Positions 51,123-60,024 of a stretch of DNA of 64,000 nucleotides are shown piece by piece. The stretch covers positions 62,001-126,000 of the forward strand of contig JAIOIH010000042.1 in the NCBI GenBank assembly GCA_019912395.1. The letters are read 5' to 3'. The notes under the pieces were generated by a model. That model made no database searches. It was not told where the DNA came from and saw nothing but the letters and a program-made list of their open reading frames with translations. This DNA is from Flavobacteriales bacterium (GTDB lineage: Bacteria > Bacteroidota > Bacteroidia > Flavobacteriales_F > PHOS-HE28). Position numbers and translations under genes: made by a program. Position 1 is the first letter of the stretch, and the number at the start of each line of letters is the position of its first letter.

Positions 51123-52076
51123 ATGGACGCACATAGAACACATGGCATGTGCATTCCGTCAGTTGTGGCATTGATGGCCGCATTGCTGGTGGGAAGCCTT
51201 CCGCTTGCGGGATGCGGCGCGGGAAACAACGCGACCGGCACCGGCCAGTCCGAAGGCCGCACGCCGGTCACCATTACGCATGTGGTGAACGGCCCGATCG
51301 AAAGCACCGTGGTGCTGAATGCCACGGCGCGTTTCCTGCGGAAGAACGCCGTGCGGTCCACCATCACCGGAAGAGTGGAGCGAAGCTTCATCGCCTTGGG
51401 CGATCACGTCTCGGCGGGACATCCCTTGTATGTGTTGCGCACCAAGGAGGCCGAAGCGCTCGGCGCGATGGCCGCGCGCGACAGCAGCTTCCGCATCGGC
51501 GGGTCCATCACCATCCATGCACCCGCCAGCGGCATCGTGACGCAGATAGACAAGCAGCAGAACGACTACGTGAGCGATGGCGACCAACTCGCCGTGATCG
51601 CCGACGCAAGCAGTTCCGTCTTCGTGATGGACGTGCCCTATGAGCGGGACGCCAACGCACGCATCGGTAGCGCATGCACGATCCTGCTGCCCGATTCCAG
51701 CACCGTGCAAGGCGTGATCACCACACGGCTTTCCATGATGGACGGCGCTTCGCAAACGCAAGGCTTTGTGGTGAAACCAGCTGGTTCGCGCGTGTTTCCC
51801 GAAGGCCTCGCAGGCACCGTGCGTCTCACCGTGGACCGCCATGCCGACGCGCAGATACTCCCCGCGAACGCCGTGCTTGGCAACGAGGAGATGACCCACT
51901 TCTGGGTGATGCGCCTGGCGAATGACAGCACAGCGGTGAAGGTGCCAGTGAAGCGCGGCATCGTAACGCAGGACAGTGTGGAAGTGCTGAAACCGCGCTT
52001 CGACCCCGGCGACCGCTTCCTGCTCACCGGCGGCTACGGACTTTCGGACACCGCCAATGTGGTCGTTACACATTGA
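51123..52076 (+). CDS. RND efflux periplasmic adaptor (membrane fusion protein)
   Basis: A lipoprotein adaptor of about 317 residues. The start at 51123 (MDAHRTHGMC) or 51147 gives a signal ending LPLAGC; the frame is open from 51036. The barrel-sandwich/lipoyl halves are seen in RSTITGRVERSFIALGDHVS and ITIHAPASGIVTQIDKQQND. A beta-barrel domain and a membrane-proximal domain follow (ILPANAVLGNEEMTHFWVMR). The helical hairpin is very short, which is unusual among HlyD/CusB-type adaptors. It links the TolC-like channel to the RND pump, whose start lies 3 bp after the stop. Confidence 0.85.
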   Translation: MDAHRTHGMCIPSVVALMAALLVGSLPLAGCGAGNNATGTGQSEGRTPVTITHVVNGPIESTVVLNATARFLRKNAVRSTITGRVERSFIALGDHVSAGHPLYVLRTKEAEALGAMAARDSSFRIGGSITIHAPASGIVTQIDKQQNDYVSDGDQLAVIADASSSVFVMDVPYERDANARIGSACTILLPDSSTVQGVITTRLSMMDGASQTQGFVVKPAGSRVFPEGLAGTVRLTVDRHADAQILPANAVLGNEEMTHFWVMRLANDSTAVKVPVKRGIVTQDSVEVLKPRFDPGDRFLLTGGYGLSDTANVVVTH

Positions 52077-52079
52077 CCG

Positions 52080-55000
52080 ATGAAGGACTTCTTCGTCCGC
52101 TACAAGAACCCGGTGACCATGGTGTTGGCCGTGGTGCTGATGGGCGGCCTTTTCACCTACACCCGGTTGCAGTCGTCGCTTTTCCCGGAAGTCACCTTTC
52201 CGAAGGTGAAGGTGATCGCCGACAGCGGTCTGCAACCGGTGGGCAAGATGATGGTGACGGTGACGCGCCCGCTGGAGTCCGCGATCAAACGGGTGCCGGG
52301 CCTGATGACCGTGCGAAGCGTCACCGGTCGCGGCAGTTGCGAGATCAGCGCCTTCCTGGACTGGAACGCGGACATCGATCTCGCCAAACAGCAGATCATC
52401 TCCGCCACCGGCGCTGTGCGCAACGAGCTTCCGCCGGGCACCACCATCACCGTGGAGAAGATGGACCCGTCGATCCTGCCGGTGATGGGCTATGTGATCG
52501 GCGGCGGCGGCAAGAGCGCGATCGCGCTCAACCTCATCGCCGAGTACACCGTGCGCCCCTACCTCGCGCAGGTGGTGGGCGTAAGCGATGTGCGCACCAT
52601 CGGCGGGCGGAGGAAGGAGTACCGCATCACGCTGCGTCCCGAGGTGATGAGCGCCCTGCACATTGTGCCGGATACCATCAGCGCCGCACTCGCCCGCACC
52701 AATTTCCTCGGCAGCGATGGCTGGCTCTTCACCAACCATCGCATGTACCTCACGGTGACGGACGCGACGGTGGGCGCCTTGGACGAGCTGCGGGACCTGG
52801 TGATCGCCAACGATGGGAAGCGCATCGTCCGGCTGGGCGACATCAGCGAGGTTAGCGTGGAGGAGGAGCCGGCCTACACGCGGGTCAATGCCAATGGCAC
52901 CTCAGCGGTACTGGTGGCAGTGGTGAAGCAGCCCAATGCGAACCTCATCGACATCACGGACGGTGTGCAACAGCGCGTGAAGGAGCTGAACAACGGCCTG
53001 CTGCCCACAGGCGTGAAGCTCACCCCGTATTACGTGCAGGCCGATTTCGTGCGCGATTCCATCCGCAGTGTGCAGGACAGTCTGTGGATCGGACTGCTGC
53101 TGGCCATCGTGGTGGCGATGATCTTCCTGCGTTCATGGGGCTCCAGCTTGGTGCTGCTCGTCACCATACCGGTCACGCTTGCACTGTCGCTCGTCGTGAT
53201 GCACGTGATGGGGCACACGCTCAACATCATGACGCTCGGCGCGCTGGCGGCGGCCATCGCGCTCGTCATTGACGATGCCATCGTGGTGACCGAGCAGGTC
53301 CACCGCACGCACGAGGAATATCCGGGACGCTCCACCGGCGATCTCATCGGCGGATCCGTGCACTTTCTGCTGCCCGCGATGGTGGCTTCCTCGCTCAGCA
53401 CCATTGTCATCTTCCTCCCCTTCGTGCTGTTGAGCGGCGTGGCCGGCGCCTATTTCAAGGTGCTCGCGGACACGATGATCATCACCTTGACCTGTTCCTT
53501 CCTTGTTACCTGGATCGGCCTTCCGGTGGTCTACTTGCTGTTGTCAAAACGAACAACAGGGACCAAGGACGGGGCCGGACCGGCCGCTCCATCGCCGGAA
53601 CGGAAAAAGGAAACGAGCGGCAACTGGGTGCGCTGGTCCATACGCCGGCCCGTGCTGAGTTTCTGCTTCCTGGCGTTGATCGCCGTCCCCGCGTGGTTGG
53701 CCGCGCGACATCTGGCGACGGGCTTCCTGCCGGAGATGGACGAAGGCTCCATCGTGCTGGACTACAGCTCGCCGCCGGGCACCTCGCTGGAAGAGACGGA
53801 CCGCATGTTGCGCGAAGCCGAGAAGACTTTCGGGCAAGTGCCGGAGATCGCGAGCTACAGCCGCCGCACCGGTACGCAGATGGGCTTCTTCATCACCGAG
53901 CCGAACTACGGCGACTACCTCATCCAGCTGAAGAAGGGCCGAAAGCGCAGCAGCACCGAGGTGATCGACGATATCCGTCAGCGCTTCGAGGCCTCACAAC
54001 CGGCACTGCGCATCGACTTCGGGCAGGTGATCGGCGACATGCTCGGCGACCTGATGAGCAGCACACAGCCCATCGAGATCAAGGTCTTCGGCAACGACCA
54101 GCACCAACTGCAGGAGCTGGCGCGCCAAGTAGCGCATGTGGTGGAAGGCGTGCAAGGCACCGCGGACGTGTTCGACGGCATCGTGATCGCCGGGCCTGCG
54201 GTGGATGTGCGCGCGGACGACCAGGCCTTGGCGCGTCGGGGCCTTTCACCGCAGGACCTCGACGGGCAGTTGAGCCTGCAATTGCAAGGCATTGCCGCCG
54301 GGAATGTCTTCGAGCGCGAACTGGTGACGCCCGTGCGCATGGTGTACCCGAACGCCGCCAGCACCTCGCTCAACGACCTTGATCACGCGCGCATCTTCCT
54401 TCCGGGCGGACGCTTGGTCGCCGTGTCGCAGGTGGCCTCCATCCAGGTGAAGCCGGGCGAGGCGGAGATCGAGCGGGAGGACCTGCAGCCCATGGTGCCG
54501 GTGACGGCGCGCCTCAACGGTCGCGACCTGGGCAGCGTAATGAAGGACATCCAAGCGGGCATCCGGAAGAACATCGCGCTTCCGCAGGGCTACCACATCA
54601 CCTACGGCGGTGCCTTCCAGGAACAGCAGCGCAGCTTCCATGAACTGTTGATGATCCTCGGTTCCGCGAGCCTGCTCGTCTTCCTCGTGCTCCTCTTCTT
54701 CTTCCGCGACCTGCGGGCAGCACTGGTGATGCTGGGCATCGCGCTGTTCGGCGTCTGCGGCTGCATCCTCGCGCTTTTCATCACGGGCACACCGCTCAAC
54801 GTGGGCAGTTACACCGGCATCATCATGATCATCGGCATCATCGGTGAGAACGCCATCTTCACCTACCTACAATACGCGCACGACCGCAAGGAGCAGGGCG
54901 TGGACGATTCGCTCACGAACGCCATCGGCATACGCCTGCGCCCGAACCTGATGACCGCCCTCGGTGCCATTGCCGCGCTTTCGCCCATCGCCTTGGGCAT

Positions 55001-55145
55001 CGGCGCGGGCGCACAACTGCATCGGCCATTGGCCATCGCCGTCATCGGCGGATTCATCCTTGCGTTGCCGCTGCTGCTGATCGTATTGCCCAGCATGCTG
55101 CGGCTGGTGCATCGCTCAAAGCTGTCAGCGGAAATACCAACCTGA
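52080..55145 (+). CDS. RND-family efflux transporter permease
   Basis: A 1021-residue inner-membrane pump. The N-terminal TM1 begins VTMVLAVVLMGGLFTYTRLQ, followed by a periplasmic porter domain. TM4 contains the proton-relay pair in LVIDDAIVVTEQVHRTHEEY. A second half repeats the layout, beginning near residue 525 (RRPVLSFCFLALIAVPAWLA, FLPEMDEGSIVLDYSSPPGT) with GIIGENAIFTYLQYAHDRKE in TM10. GEAEIEREDLQPMVPVTARL resembles heavy-metal (CusA) pumps, but methionine relay residues were not traced, so metal versus hydrophobic substrate is open. It is the last gene of the PepSY-TolC-adaptor-pump operon. Confidence 0.9.
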   Translation: MKDFFVRYKNPVTMVLAVVLMGGLFTYTRLQSSLFPEVTFPKVKVIADSGLQPVGKMMVTVTRPLESAIKRVPGLMTVRSVTGRGSCEISAFLDWNADIDLAKQQIISATGAVRNELPPGTTITVEKMDPSILPVMGYVIGGGGKSAIALNLIAEYTVRPYLAQVVGVSDVRTIGGRRKEYRITLRPEVMSALHIVPDTISAALARTNFLGSDGWLFTNHRMYLTVTDATVGALDELRDLVIANDGKRIVRLGDISEVSVEEEPAYTRVNANGTSAVLVAVVKQPNANLIDITDGVQQRVKELNNGLLPTGVKLTPYYVQADFVRDSIRSVQDSLWIGLLLAIVVAMIFLRSWGSSLVLLVTIPVTLALSLVVMHVMGHTLNIMTLGALAAAIALVIDDAIVVTEQVHRTHEEYPGRSTGDLIGGSVHFLLPAMVASSLSTIVIFLPFVLLSGVAGAYFKVLADTMIITLTCSFLVTWIGLPVVYLLLSKRTTGTKDGAGPAAPSPERKKETSGNWVRWSIRRPVLSFCFLALIAVPAWLAARHLATGFLPEMDEGSIVLDYSSPPGTSLEETDRMLREAEKTFGQVPEIASYSRRTGTQMGFFITEPNYGDYLIQLKKGRKRSSTEVIDDIRQRFEASQPALRIDFGQVIGDMLGDLMSSTQPIEIKVFGNDQHQLQELARQVAHVVEGVQGTADVFDGIVIAGPAVDVRADDQALARRGLSPQDLDGQLSLQLQGIAAGNVFERELVTPVRMVYPNAASTSLNDLDHARIFLPGGRLVAVSQVASIQVKPGEAEIEREDLQPMVPVTARLNGRDLGSVMKDIQAGIRKNIALPQGYHITYGGAFQEQQRSFHELLMILGSASLLVFLVLLFFFRDLRAALVMLGIALFGVCGCILALFITGTPLNVGSYTGIIMIIGIIGENAIFTYLQYAHDRKEQGVDDSLTNAIGIRLRPNLMTALGAIAALSPIALGIGAGAQLHRPLAIAVIGGFILALPLLLIVLPSMLRLVHRSKLSAEIPT

Positions 55146-55232
55146 AAACTCCCAACGGCCAAAGCCGGGTCCGATGGAGAACTGTACCTTGTCGATCGAC
55201 GCGATCCCTTAAACCCATAAACGAAAAAGCAG

Positions 55233-55574
55233 ATGGCAACCTTCGAACTGTACACCGACAAGGCCGATCAATTCCGCTTTCGCCTGAAAGCCGGGAACGG
55301 CGAGATCATTCTGGCCAGCCAAGGCTACACCGCCAAGGATTCGGCATTGAACGGCATCGAGAGCGTGAAGACCAATGCATCCGACGATGCCAACTACGAG
55401 TGCAAGACCACGGATGCCGGTGCATCGTTCAACCTGTTGGCCGGCAACGGGCAAGTGGTGGGCACGAGCCAGGTGTACACCACGGAAGCCTCGCGTGACG
55501 GCGGCATCGAGAGCGTGAAGAAGAACGCCCCGATCGCCAATACCGTGGAGATACAGGCCAAGGAGGTCTCCTGA
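55233..55574 (+). CDS. YegP family (DUF1508) protein
   Basis: A 113-residue protein made of two DUF1508 repeats: FELYTDKADQFRFRLKAGNG EII...YTAKDSALNGIESVK and YECKTTDAGASFNLLAGNGQ VVG...YTTEASRDGGIESVK. The domain forms a small beta-rich dimer; its role is unknown. TACCTTG at 55185-55191 is a candidate -7 box about 40 nt upstream, so it is probably separate from the efflux operon. Confidence 0.85.
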   Translation: MATFELYTDKADQFRFRLKAGNGEIILASQGYTAKDSALNGIESVKTNASDDANYECKTTDAGASFNLLAGNGQVVGTSQVYTTEASRDGGIESVKKNAPIANTVEIQAKEVS

Positions 55575-55598
55575 GCCGGAGCATCATCGGGGCCTTCC

Positions 55599-56210
55599 TC
55601 AGCGCTTCGCGAAGCGCCCGCTGAACGAGCGGCCCGCCACGGTGCTTACCCGATAGGTGTACAGCCCCGCCGGGAGTTGCCGCACGGGCACGTCCACGGT
55701 GGGCCCGTTCACTCCGGTCAAGCGTACCACCAGCCTCCCCGACCCATCGAACACCGATAGGTCCAGCGGGGTGTTCGGTTTGGCATCCACCACCAGGGTG
55801 GCCACGTTGGAAGCGGGGTTCGGGAAGAAGCGTTGCTCGCTTGCGTTCAATTGCGCGAAGAACACGGATTTCACCGAGCTGTATCCATCGAAGCCCAACT
55901 TCAACCGGTAGAATGCCCTGCTGAGCTCCGGCGGCGAGGGATCGAACCAGGTGTAGGGCGTGGAGGCATCCGGGCTTCCGCAGATGCCCTGGATGGTGTG
56001 GACCACCGAGAAGTGGAGGCTGTCCGTGGAACGCTGCACTTCCTGGCCGTCGCAGGTGCTTCCGCCATGGATGGTCCAATTGACCAGGACGCCGTCCGGC
56101 AGTTCCGTCAACGCGTACGCGGAGAGGAACGGATGTTCCTGTGCGCACGCTTCCACCGGGCCGCTGATCGCGGCAAGCGAAAGGAGGAGGGTCGTGGTCC
56201 AATTGCGCAT
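55599..56210 (-). CDS. Small secreted protein with T9SS type A sorting domain
   Basis: A 203-residue protein. The start at 56210 gives the signal peptide MRNWTTTLLLSLAAISGPVE and AQ cleavage; longer upstream frames lack one. A short fibronectin-like domain follows (DGVLVNWTIHGGSTCDGQEV QRSTDSLHF ... AFYRLKLGFDGYS). Then comes a type A sorting domain (FFPNPASNVATLVVD ... LSVFDGSGRLV ... LPAGLYTYRVS) ending KR. Two Cys pairs probably form disulfides. The function is unknown. Confidence 0.8.
   Translation of the reverse strand: MRNWTTTLLLSLAAISGPVEACAQEHPFLSAYALTELPDGVLVNWTIHGGSTCDGQEVQRSTDSLHFSVVHTIQGICGSPDASTPYTWFDPSPPELSRAFYRLKLGFDGYSSVKSVFFAQLNASEQRFFPNPASNVATLVVDAKPNTPLDLSVFDGSGRLVVRLTGVNGPTVDVPVRQLPAGLYTYRVSTVAGRSFSGRFAKR
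55602..55617. terminator. Perfect palindrome at the end of the T9SS protein gene
   Basis: GCGCTTCGCGAAGCGC is a 16-bp perfect palindrome covering the last codons of the minus-strand gene and lying 28 bp after the YegP-like stop, so it may end both convergent transcripts. Confidence 0.4.
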
Positions 56211-56386
56211 CGTGCTTCGCACGGCTTGTCGGTCGTGTTTGGTTTTCCTGACGATCGGCCGCGCCGAAGGGGGGAGCACCAGCCGCCCGGGCCAGCGCGA
56301 GGCGAGGCGTGTTGTCAGGTACATTGCACGGGTTGCGACAGCCAAAAAGGAACGCTTCGTCGCCGCACAAATTTCGCACATCGGGC

Positions 56387-57688
56387 ATGAGCATGGAAAA
56401 GGTCGTCATCATCGGCAACGGCATCAGCGGCATCACGGCGGCACGGCACGTCCGCAAACGCAGCGATGCGCGGATCACGGTGATCGGCAAGGAAAGCGCG
56501 CACTTCTTCAGCCGCACGGCGCTGATGTACGTGTACATGGGGCACATGCGCTACCGCGACATCAAGCCCTACGAGGACGGCTTTTGGGCGAAGAACCGGA
56601 TCGATCTGGAGCACGCCACGGTGGCGCGGATCGACACCGAAATAAAGTCCGTGATGTTGAGCAATGGCAGTGCGGTCGCCTACGACAAACTCATCATCGC
56701 CACCGGCAGCGAGAGCAATAAGTTCGGCTGGCCCGGACAGGACCTGCCCGGCGTGCAGGGCCTGTACAGCTTGCAGGACGTGGAGGCGATGGAGGAGAAC
56801 ACCAAGGGCCTTTCGCGCGCGGTGATCGTGGGCGGCGGATTGATCGGCGTGGAGATGGCGGAGATGCTGCGCACGCGGAACATCGCGGTGACCGTGCTGG
56901 TGCGCGAGGACCGTTTCTGGGGCGGGATCCTTCCCCGGCCCGAGGCGGACCTGATCACGCGGCACATGCGCGAGCACGGCGTGGAGCTGCGTTTCAACAC
57001 GGAACTGGGGGAAGTGCTGGCCGGTGCCGATGGGCGTGTGCGCGGCATTCGCACGACGAACGGCGATGCCATCGAGTGCGGCTTTGTCGGGCTTGCCGTG
57101 GGCGTCCACCCGAACATCAACTGGCTGAAGGAAAGCCCGGGCATCAGGACGCGGAAGGGCGTACTCGTGAACGCGTTCCTGGAAACGAGCGCAGCGGATG
57201 TATTCGCCATCGGCGACTGCGTGGAATTCCACACCCATCCCGACCCGCAGCGCAAGAACATCGAACAAGTGTGGTACACCGGGCGATTGATGGGCGAGAC
57301 CGTGGCCCGCACGCTCACCGGCGAGCGCACCGCGTACGATCCCGGCATCTGGTTCAACAGCGCGAAGTTCTTCGACATTGAATACCAGACCTACGGCTGG
57401 GTGCGCAACGAACTGCAGGATGGCGAGGCCGAGCATTACTGGGAACACCCCGCCGGCCGGTCCGCGCTGCACCTGGTGTGGAACGCGGAAAGCCGCGTGC
57501 TGCACGGCGTGAACAGCTTCGGCTTCCGCTTGCGGCATGACGTGTTCGATCGCTGGCTGCGCGAAAAGGCCACCGTGGACCACGTGGTGGAGCAGCTGCA
57601 CGAGGCCGCATTCGTCCCCGAACTCCACCACCGTTTTGAACCCGCCATCCGTAGGTCGTTCAGCCAAGGCAGTACCGCGACCGCATGA
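56387..57688 (+). CDS. NAD(P)H/FAD-dependent oxidoreductase (rubredoxin/nitrite reductase-type)
   Basis: A 433-residue pyridine-nucleotide-disulfide-type flavoprotein without the redox disulfide. The FAD motif is KVVIIGNGISGITAARH, the NAD(P) motif is AVIVGGGLIGVEMAE, and the C-terminal FAD motif is ADVFAIGDCVEF. The last 110 residues form an unusual C-terminal extension (EYQTYGWVRNELQDGEAEHY) that may dock a partner. The stop overlaps the polyferredoxin start by 4 bp (ATGA), so the two probably form one NAD(P)H-to-ferredoxin or membrane electron-transfer unit. The physiological acceptor is unknown. Confidence 0.83.
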   Translation: MSMEKVVIIGNGISGITAARHVRKRSDARITVIGKESAHFFSRTALMYVYMGHMRYRDIKPYEDGFWAKNRIDLEHATVARIDTEIKSVMLSNGSAVAYDKLIIATGSESNKFGWPGQDLPGVQGLYSLQDVEAMEENTKGLSRAVIVGGGLIGVEMAEMLRTRNIAVTVLVREDRFWGGILPRPEADLITRHMREHGVELRFNTELGEVLAGADGRVRGIRTTNGDAIECGFVGLAVGVHPNINWLKESPGIRTRKGVLVNAFLETSAADVFAIGDCVEFHTHPDPQRKNIEQVWYTGRLMGETVARTLTGERTAYDPGIWFNSAKFFDIEYQTYGWVRNELQDGEAEHYWEHPAGRSALHLVWNAESRVLHGVNSFGFRLRHDVFDRWLREKATVDHVVEQLHEAAFVPELHHRFEPAIRRSFSQGSTATA

Positions 57689-59259
57689 GCCATCCGGATC
57701 ACAGCCTCTCGCTCGCAGCGCCCCACAGCGGCAGCTTGGACGGCTTGCAAAAAGCCGCCTTGGCGGTGGCGGCCTTGGGTGTGCTCGCCTTGCTGATGAG
57801 CCTGCCGATGGAGCAGGTTCCGCATGCCGGCCTTTGGCTTGCTTCGGCCCTGCTCGCGATCACCCTTGGTGCGTTGGGCTACGCGTGGCGCTCCTATGCG
57901 CACCGCCCGGCGGGCATCAGGAACGACGGCGTTTGGCAGACCGCCCTCACCTCGCGCGGCGCGGCGGCATGGGTCGTCGGCGTACTGCTCACCGGCTTCT
58001 ACGTGGTGCTCTATTTCTATCCGCAATACCTCGGCCTCGCCGGGGAAGGCAAGGCCAACACCGGCATCATCGCGCTCTTCGACCCGCTCAGCAGGTTGCT
58101 CAGCGGCAACCCCGCCTCGCAGTGGTTCGTGTACGGCGCGATCTACACGGTCGCCATCCTTTCCATGGGCGTCAAGTTCATCCTGAAATACCGGCACAAC
58201 ACGTATCAAGTGGTGCGCACCGGCTCGGTGATGTTCTTCCAGCTCGGCTTCGCCTTCCTCATCCCCGAGCTGTTGGCGCGGCTCAGCCTGCCCTACAACG
58301 ACTTCAAGAACATGTGGCCGCTGAACTACTACTTCTTCGATGATTGGAACGTGAAGGGCATGATCGACGCGGGCGGCTTCGGCCTGTTCATGCTGCTCTT
58401 CGGGGTGGCGATGATCTTCATCATCTCCCCCATCCTCACCTACTTCCATGGCAAGCGCTGGTACTGTTCCTGGGTGTGCGGTTGCGGCGGTCTCGCGGAA
58501 ACGGCCGGCGATCCCTTCCGGCACCTCAGCGACAAGAGCGTGAAGGCGTGGAGGATCGAGCGTTGGGTGATCCATGCGGTGCTCGTGTTCGCGGTGGTGA
58601 TGACGGCCGCACTGATCTACAGCTACCTCGGTGGCGACAGCGCGAAGGGCTTCTGGGTGACGCGCGGCATGTTGCTCGGCATCATCGTGATCGTGCTCGG
58701 TGCGGTGGCCGCCGTGCTGCTGATCCGGCCCGGCATGGTGAAGGAGATCGACCGGACCGCCCGCTTCGTCGGCATCGGCGTCGCGGTGCTGCTCATCGGT
58801 TTCACGGCGTGGGCCTACTTCACGGGTCGCGGCGACATCTTCTTCGTGCAGAGCTATCCGCTGCGGAAAACCTACGGCTTCGCGATCGGCTCCATCTTCA
58901 GCGGCGTGATCGGCGTGGGCTTTTATCCGTTGATGGGCAGCCGCGTATGGTGCCGCTTCGGTTGCCCCATGGCGGCGATCCTCGGCATGCAGCAGCGCTT
59001 CTTCTCGCGCTTCCGCATCACCACCAACGGCGGGCAGTGCATCAGCTGCGGCAACTGCAGCACCTACTGCGAAATGGGCATCGACGTGCGCAGCTACGCG
59101 CAACGCGGCGAGAACATCGTCCGCTCCAGCTGCGTGGGCTGCGGCATCTGCGCGGCGGTGTGCCCCCGGGGCGTGCTGAAGTTGGAGAACGGCAAGGTCT
59201 CCGGCCGGGTGAGCAGCGATCCGATCGCGATCGGAAGGACCGGCGCTACCTTGCGCTGA
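57685..59259 (+). CDS. Membrane polyferredoxin, NapH/RdxA-like 4Fe-4S protein
   Basis: A 524-residue protein with about eight to nine membrane helices. Two cytoplasmic cysteine motifs, YCSWVCGCGG and VWCRFGCPM, match the NapH/CcoG type. Two C-terminal [4Fe-4S] motifs are CISCGNCSTYCEMG and CVGCGICAAVCPRG. The family shuttles electrons between the quinone pool or NAD(P)H enzymes and periplasmic or cytoplasmic reductases. It is coupled upstream to the FAD reductase and directly abuts the RraB-like gene. No terminal reductase is nearby. Confidence 0.85.
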   Translation: MSHPDHSLSLAAPHSGSLDGLQKAALAVAALGVLALLMSLPMEQVPHAGLWLASALLAITLGALGYAWRSYAHRPAGIRNDGVWQTALTSRGAAAWVVGVLLTGFYVVLYFYPQYLGLAGEGKANTGIIALFDPLSRLLSGNPASQWFVYGAIYTVAILSMGVKFILKYRHNTYQVVRTGSVMFFQLGFAFLIPELLARLSLPYNDFKNMWPLNYYFFDDWNVKGMIDAGGFGLFMLLFGVAMIFIISPILTYFHGKRWYCSWVCGCGGLAETAGDPFRHLSDKSVKAWRIERWVIHAVLVFAVVMTAALIYSYLGGDSAKGFWVTRGMLLGIIVIVLGAVAAVLLIRPGMVKEIDRTARFVGIGVAVLLIGFTAWAYFTGRGDIFFVQSYPLRKTYGFAIGSIFSGVIGVGFYPLMGSRVWCRFGCPMAAILGMQQRFFSRFRITTNGGQCISCGNCSTYCEMGIDVRSYAQRGENIVRSSCVGCGICAAVCPRGVLKLENGKVSGRVSSDPIAIGRTGATLR

Positions 59260-59577
59260 ATGGACGATAAGGAGCGCGCCCTGGATCGATCGCGCAATGA
59301 CGACCCCGACCGGGAGCGCATCGTGACCCACTGGTTCTACTTCAAGAACAAGGAGGACATGGACCGCCTCATTCTTGCCGCGCTCGATATGGACTACGAT
59401 GTCCAGAACTCGTGGAGGCCCGCTGCAGACGGGGAAAAGTGGGGGTTGATCCTGTCCGCTACCCACGTGGTGGATACGGACACCCTCTTGGCGCGATACG
59501 ATCTGCTATCCCGATTTGCCGAACGCTTTGGTGGTGAGTACGACGGCTATGAGTATGAGGTGCTTGATGACCAATGA
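59260..59577 (+). CDS. RraB-like (ribonuclease E inhibitor B) domain protein
   Basis: A 105-residue protein with the RraB-type core HWFYFKNKEDMDRLILAALD ... WGLILSATHVVDTDTL ... FGGEYDGYEYEVL. E. coli RraB binds RNase E and modulates RNA decay; in Bacteroidota the role is not established. The ATG directly follows the polyferredoxin TGA with no gap, so it is in the same operon. The 447-bp region after it (59578-60024) holds REP-like repeats and no supported gene. Confidence 0.75.
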   Translation: MDDKERALDRSRNDDPDRERIVTHWFYFKNKEDMDRLILAALDMDYDVQNSWRPAADGEKWGLILSATHVVDTDTLLARYDLLSRFAERFGGEYDGYEYEVLDDQ

Positions 59578-59815
59578 TCGCTGGACCACGCTTCAATCCT
59601 TGGTCGGCAAGCAGGCACTATGCGGACCCCGCGAGGTATGGTAATTCATGATTCCGTGACCACCGGTGTCCGGGGAATGGTAATGGTGTAGCCGGATCAA
59701 ACCGTCCACACTGTTGAAATTGAGGTTCAATGAAATGAGACCTTGCTTTTCGGAACTGGAGATCAACTCCGGCTGTGGCCCCTTCGGAGTCGAAACCCAA
59801 CAGCCACAAGGCTAA

Positions 59816-59880
59816 TGACCCCGGAGGGGGCACAGCATGTTGCACTTGAACATGAATGCTCAACGACCCAGAAGGGGTCG
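59816..59880 (+). repeat. Pair of REP-like GACCC..GGGTC repeats in the intergenic region
   Basis: GACCCCGGAGGGGGCACAGC near 59818 and GACCCAGAAGGGGTCGCAGC near 59865 are related copies. The second forms a perfect CGACCC/GGGTCG stem (59864-59880) with a T run about 15 nt later. They are short and palindromic, like repetitive extragenic elements. Confidence 0.5.
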
Positions 59881-59985
59881 CAGCAGTTGTTTGCTTTTTT
59901 CCCGGACACCAATGATCCCGTGACCGTCAGTTCCATCCAGCTCCAGCGACGATCCCGCACGTGCGCCCGTGCCGCGGTGATCGAT

Positions 59986-59993
59986 TATCCTTG
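59986..59993 (+). promoter_or_regulatory. Candidate -7 element (TATCCTTG) of the glycosyltransferase operon
   Basis: TATCCTTG lies 31 nt before the ATG at 60025, one mismatch from TAnnTTTG. The -33 region is unclear. Confidence 0.35.
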
Positions 59994-60024
59994 ACCCCCG
60001 GCCGCACTCCCGGTAATCCCTCGA

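Noticed and set aside
51159-52739. 526-codon open frame on the minus strand across the adaptor and RND genes
   Set aside because: Antisense shadow with low-complexity His/Ala/Arg/Gly composition; both plus-strand genes have clear family motifs.
57436-59466. 676-codon open frame on the minus strand
   Set aside because: It is a GC-driven shadow of the FAD reductase and polyferredoxin genes; its His/Arg/Glu-rich product resembles no family.
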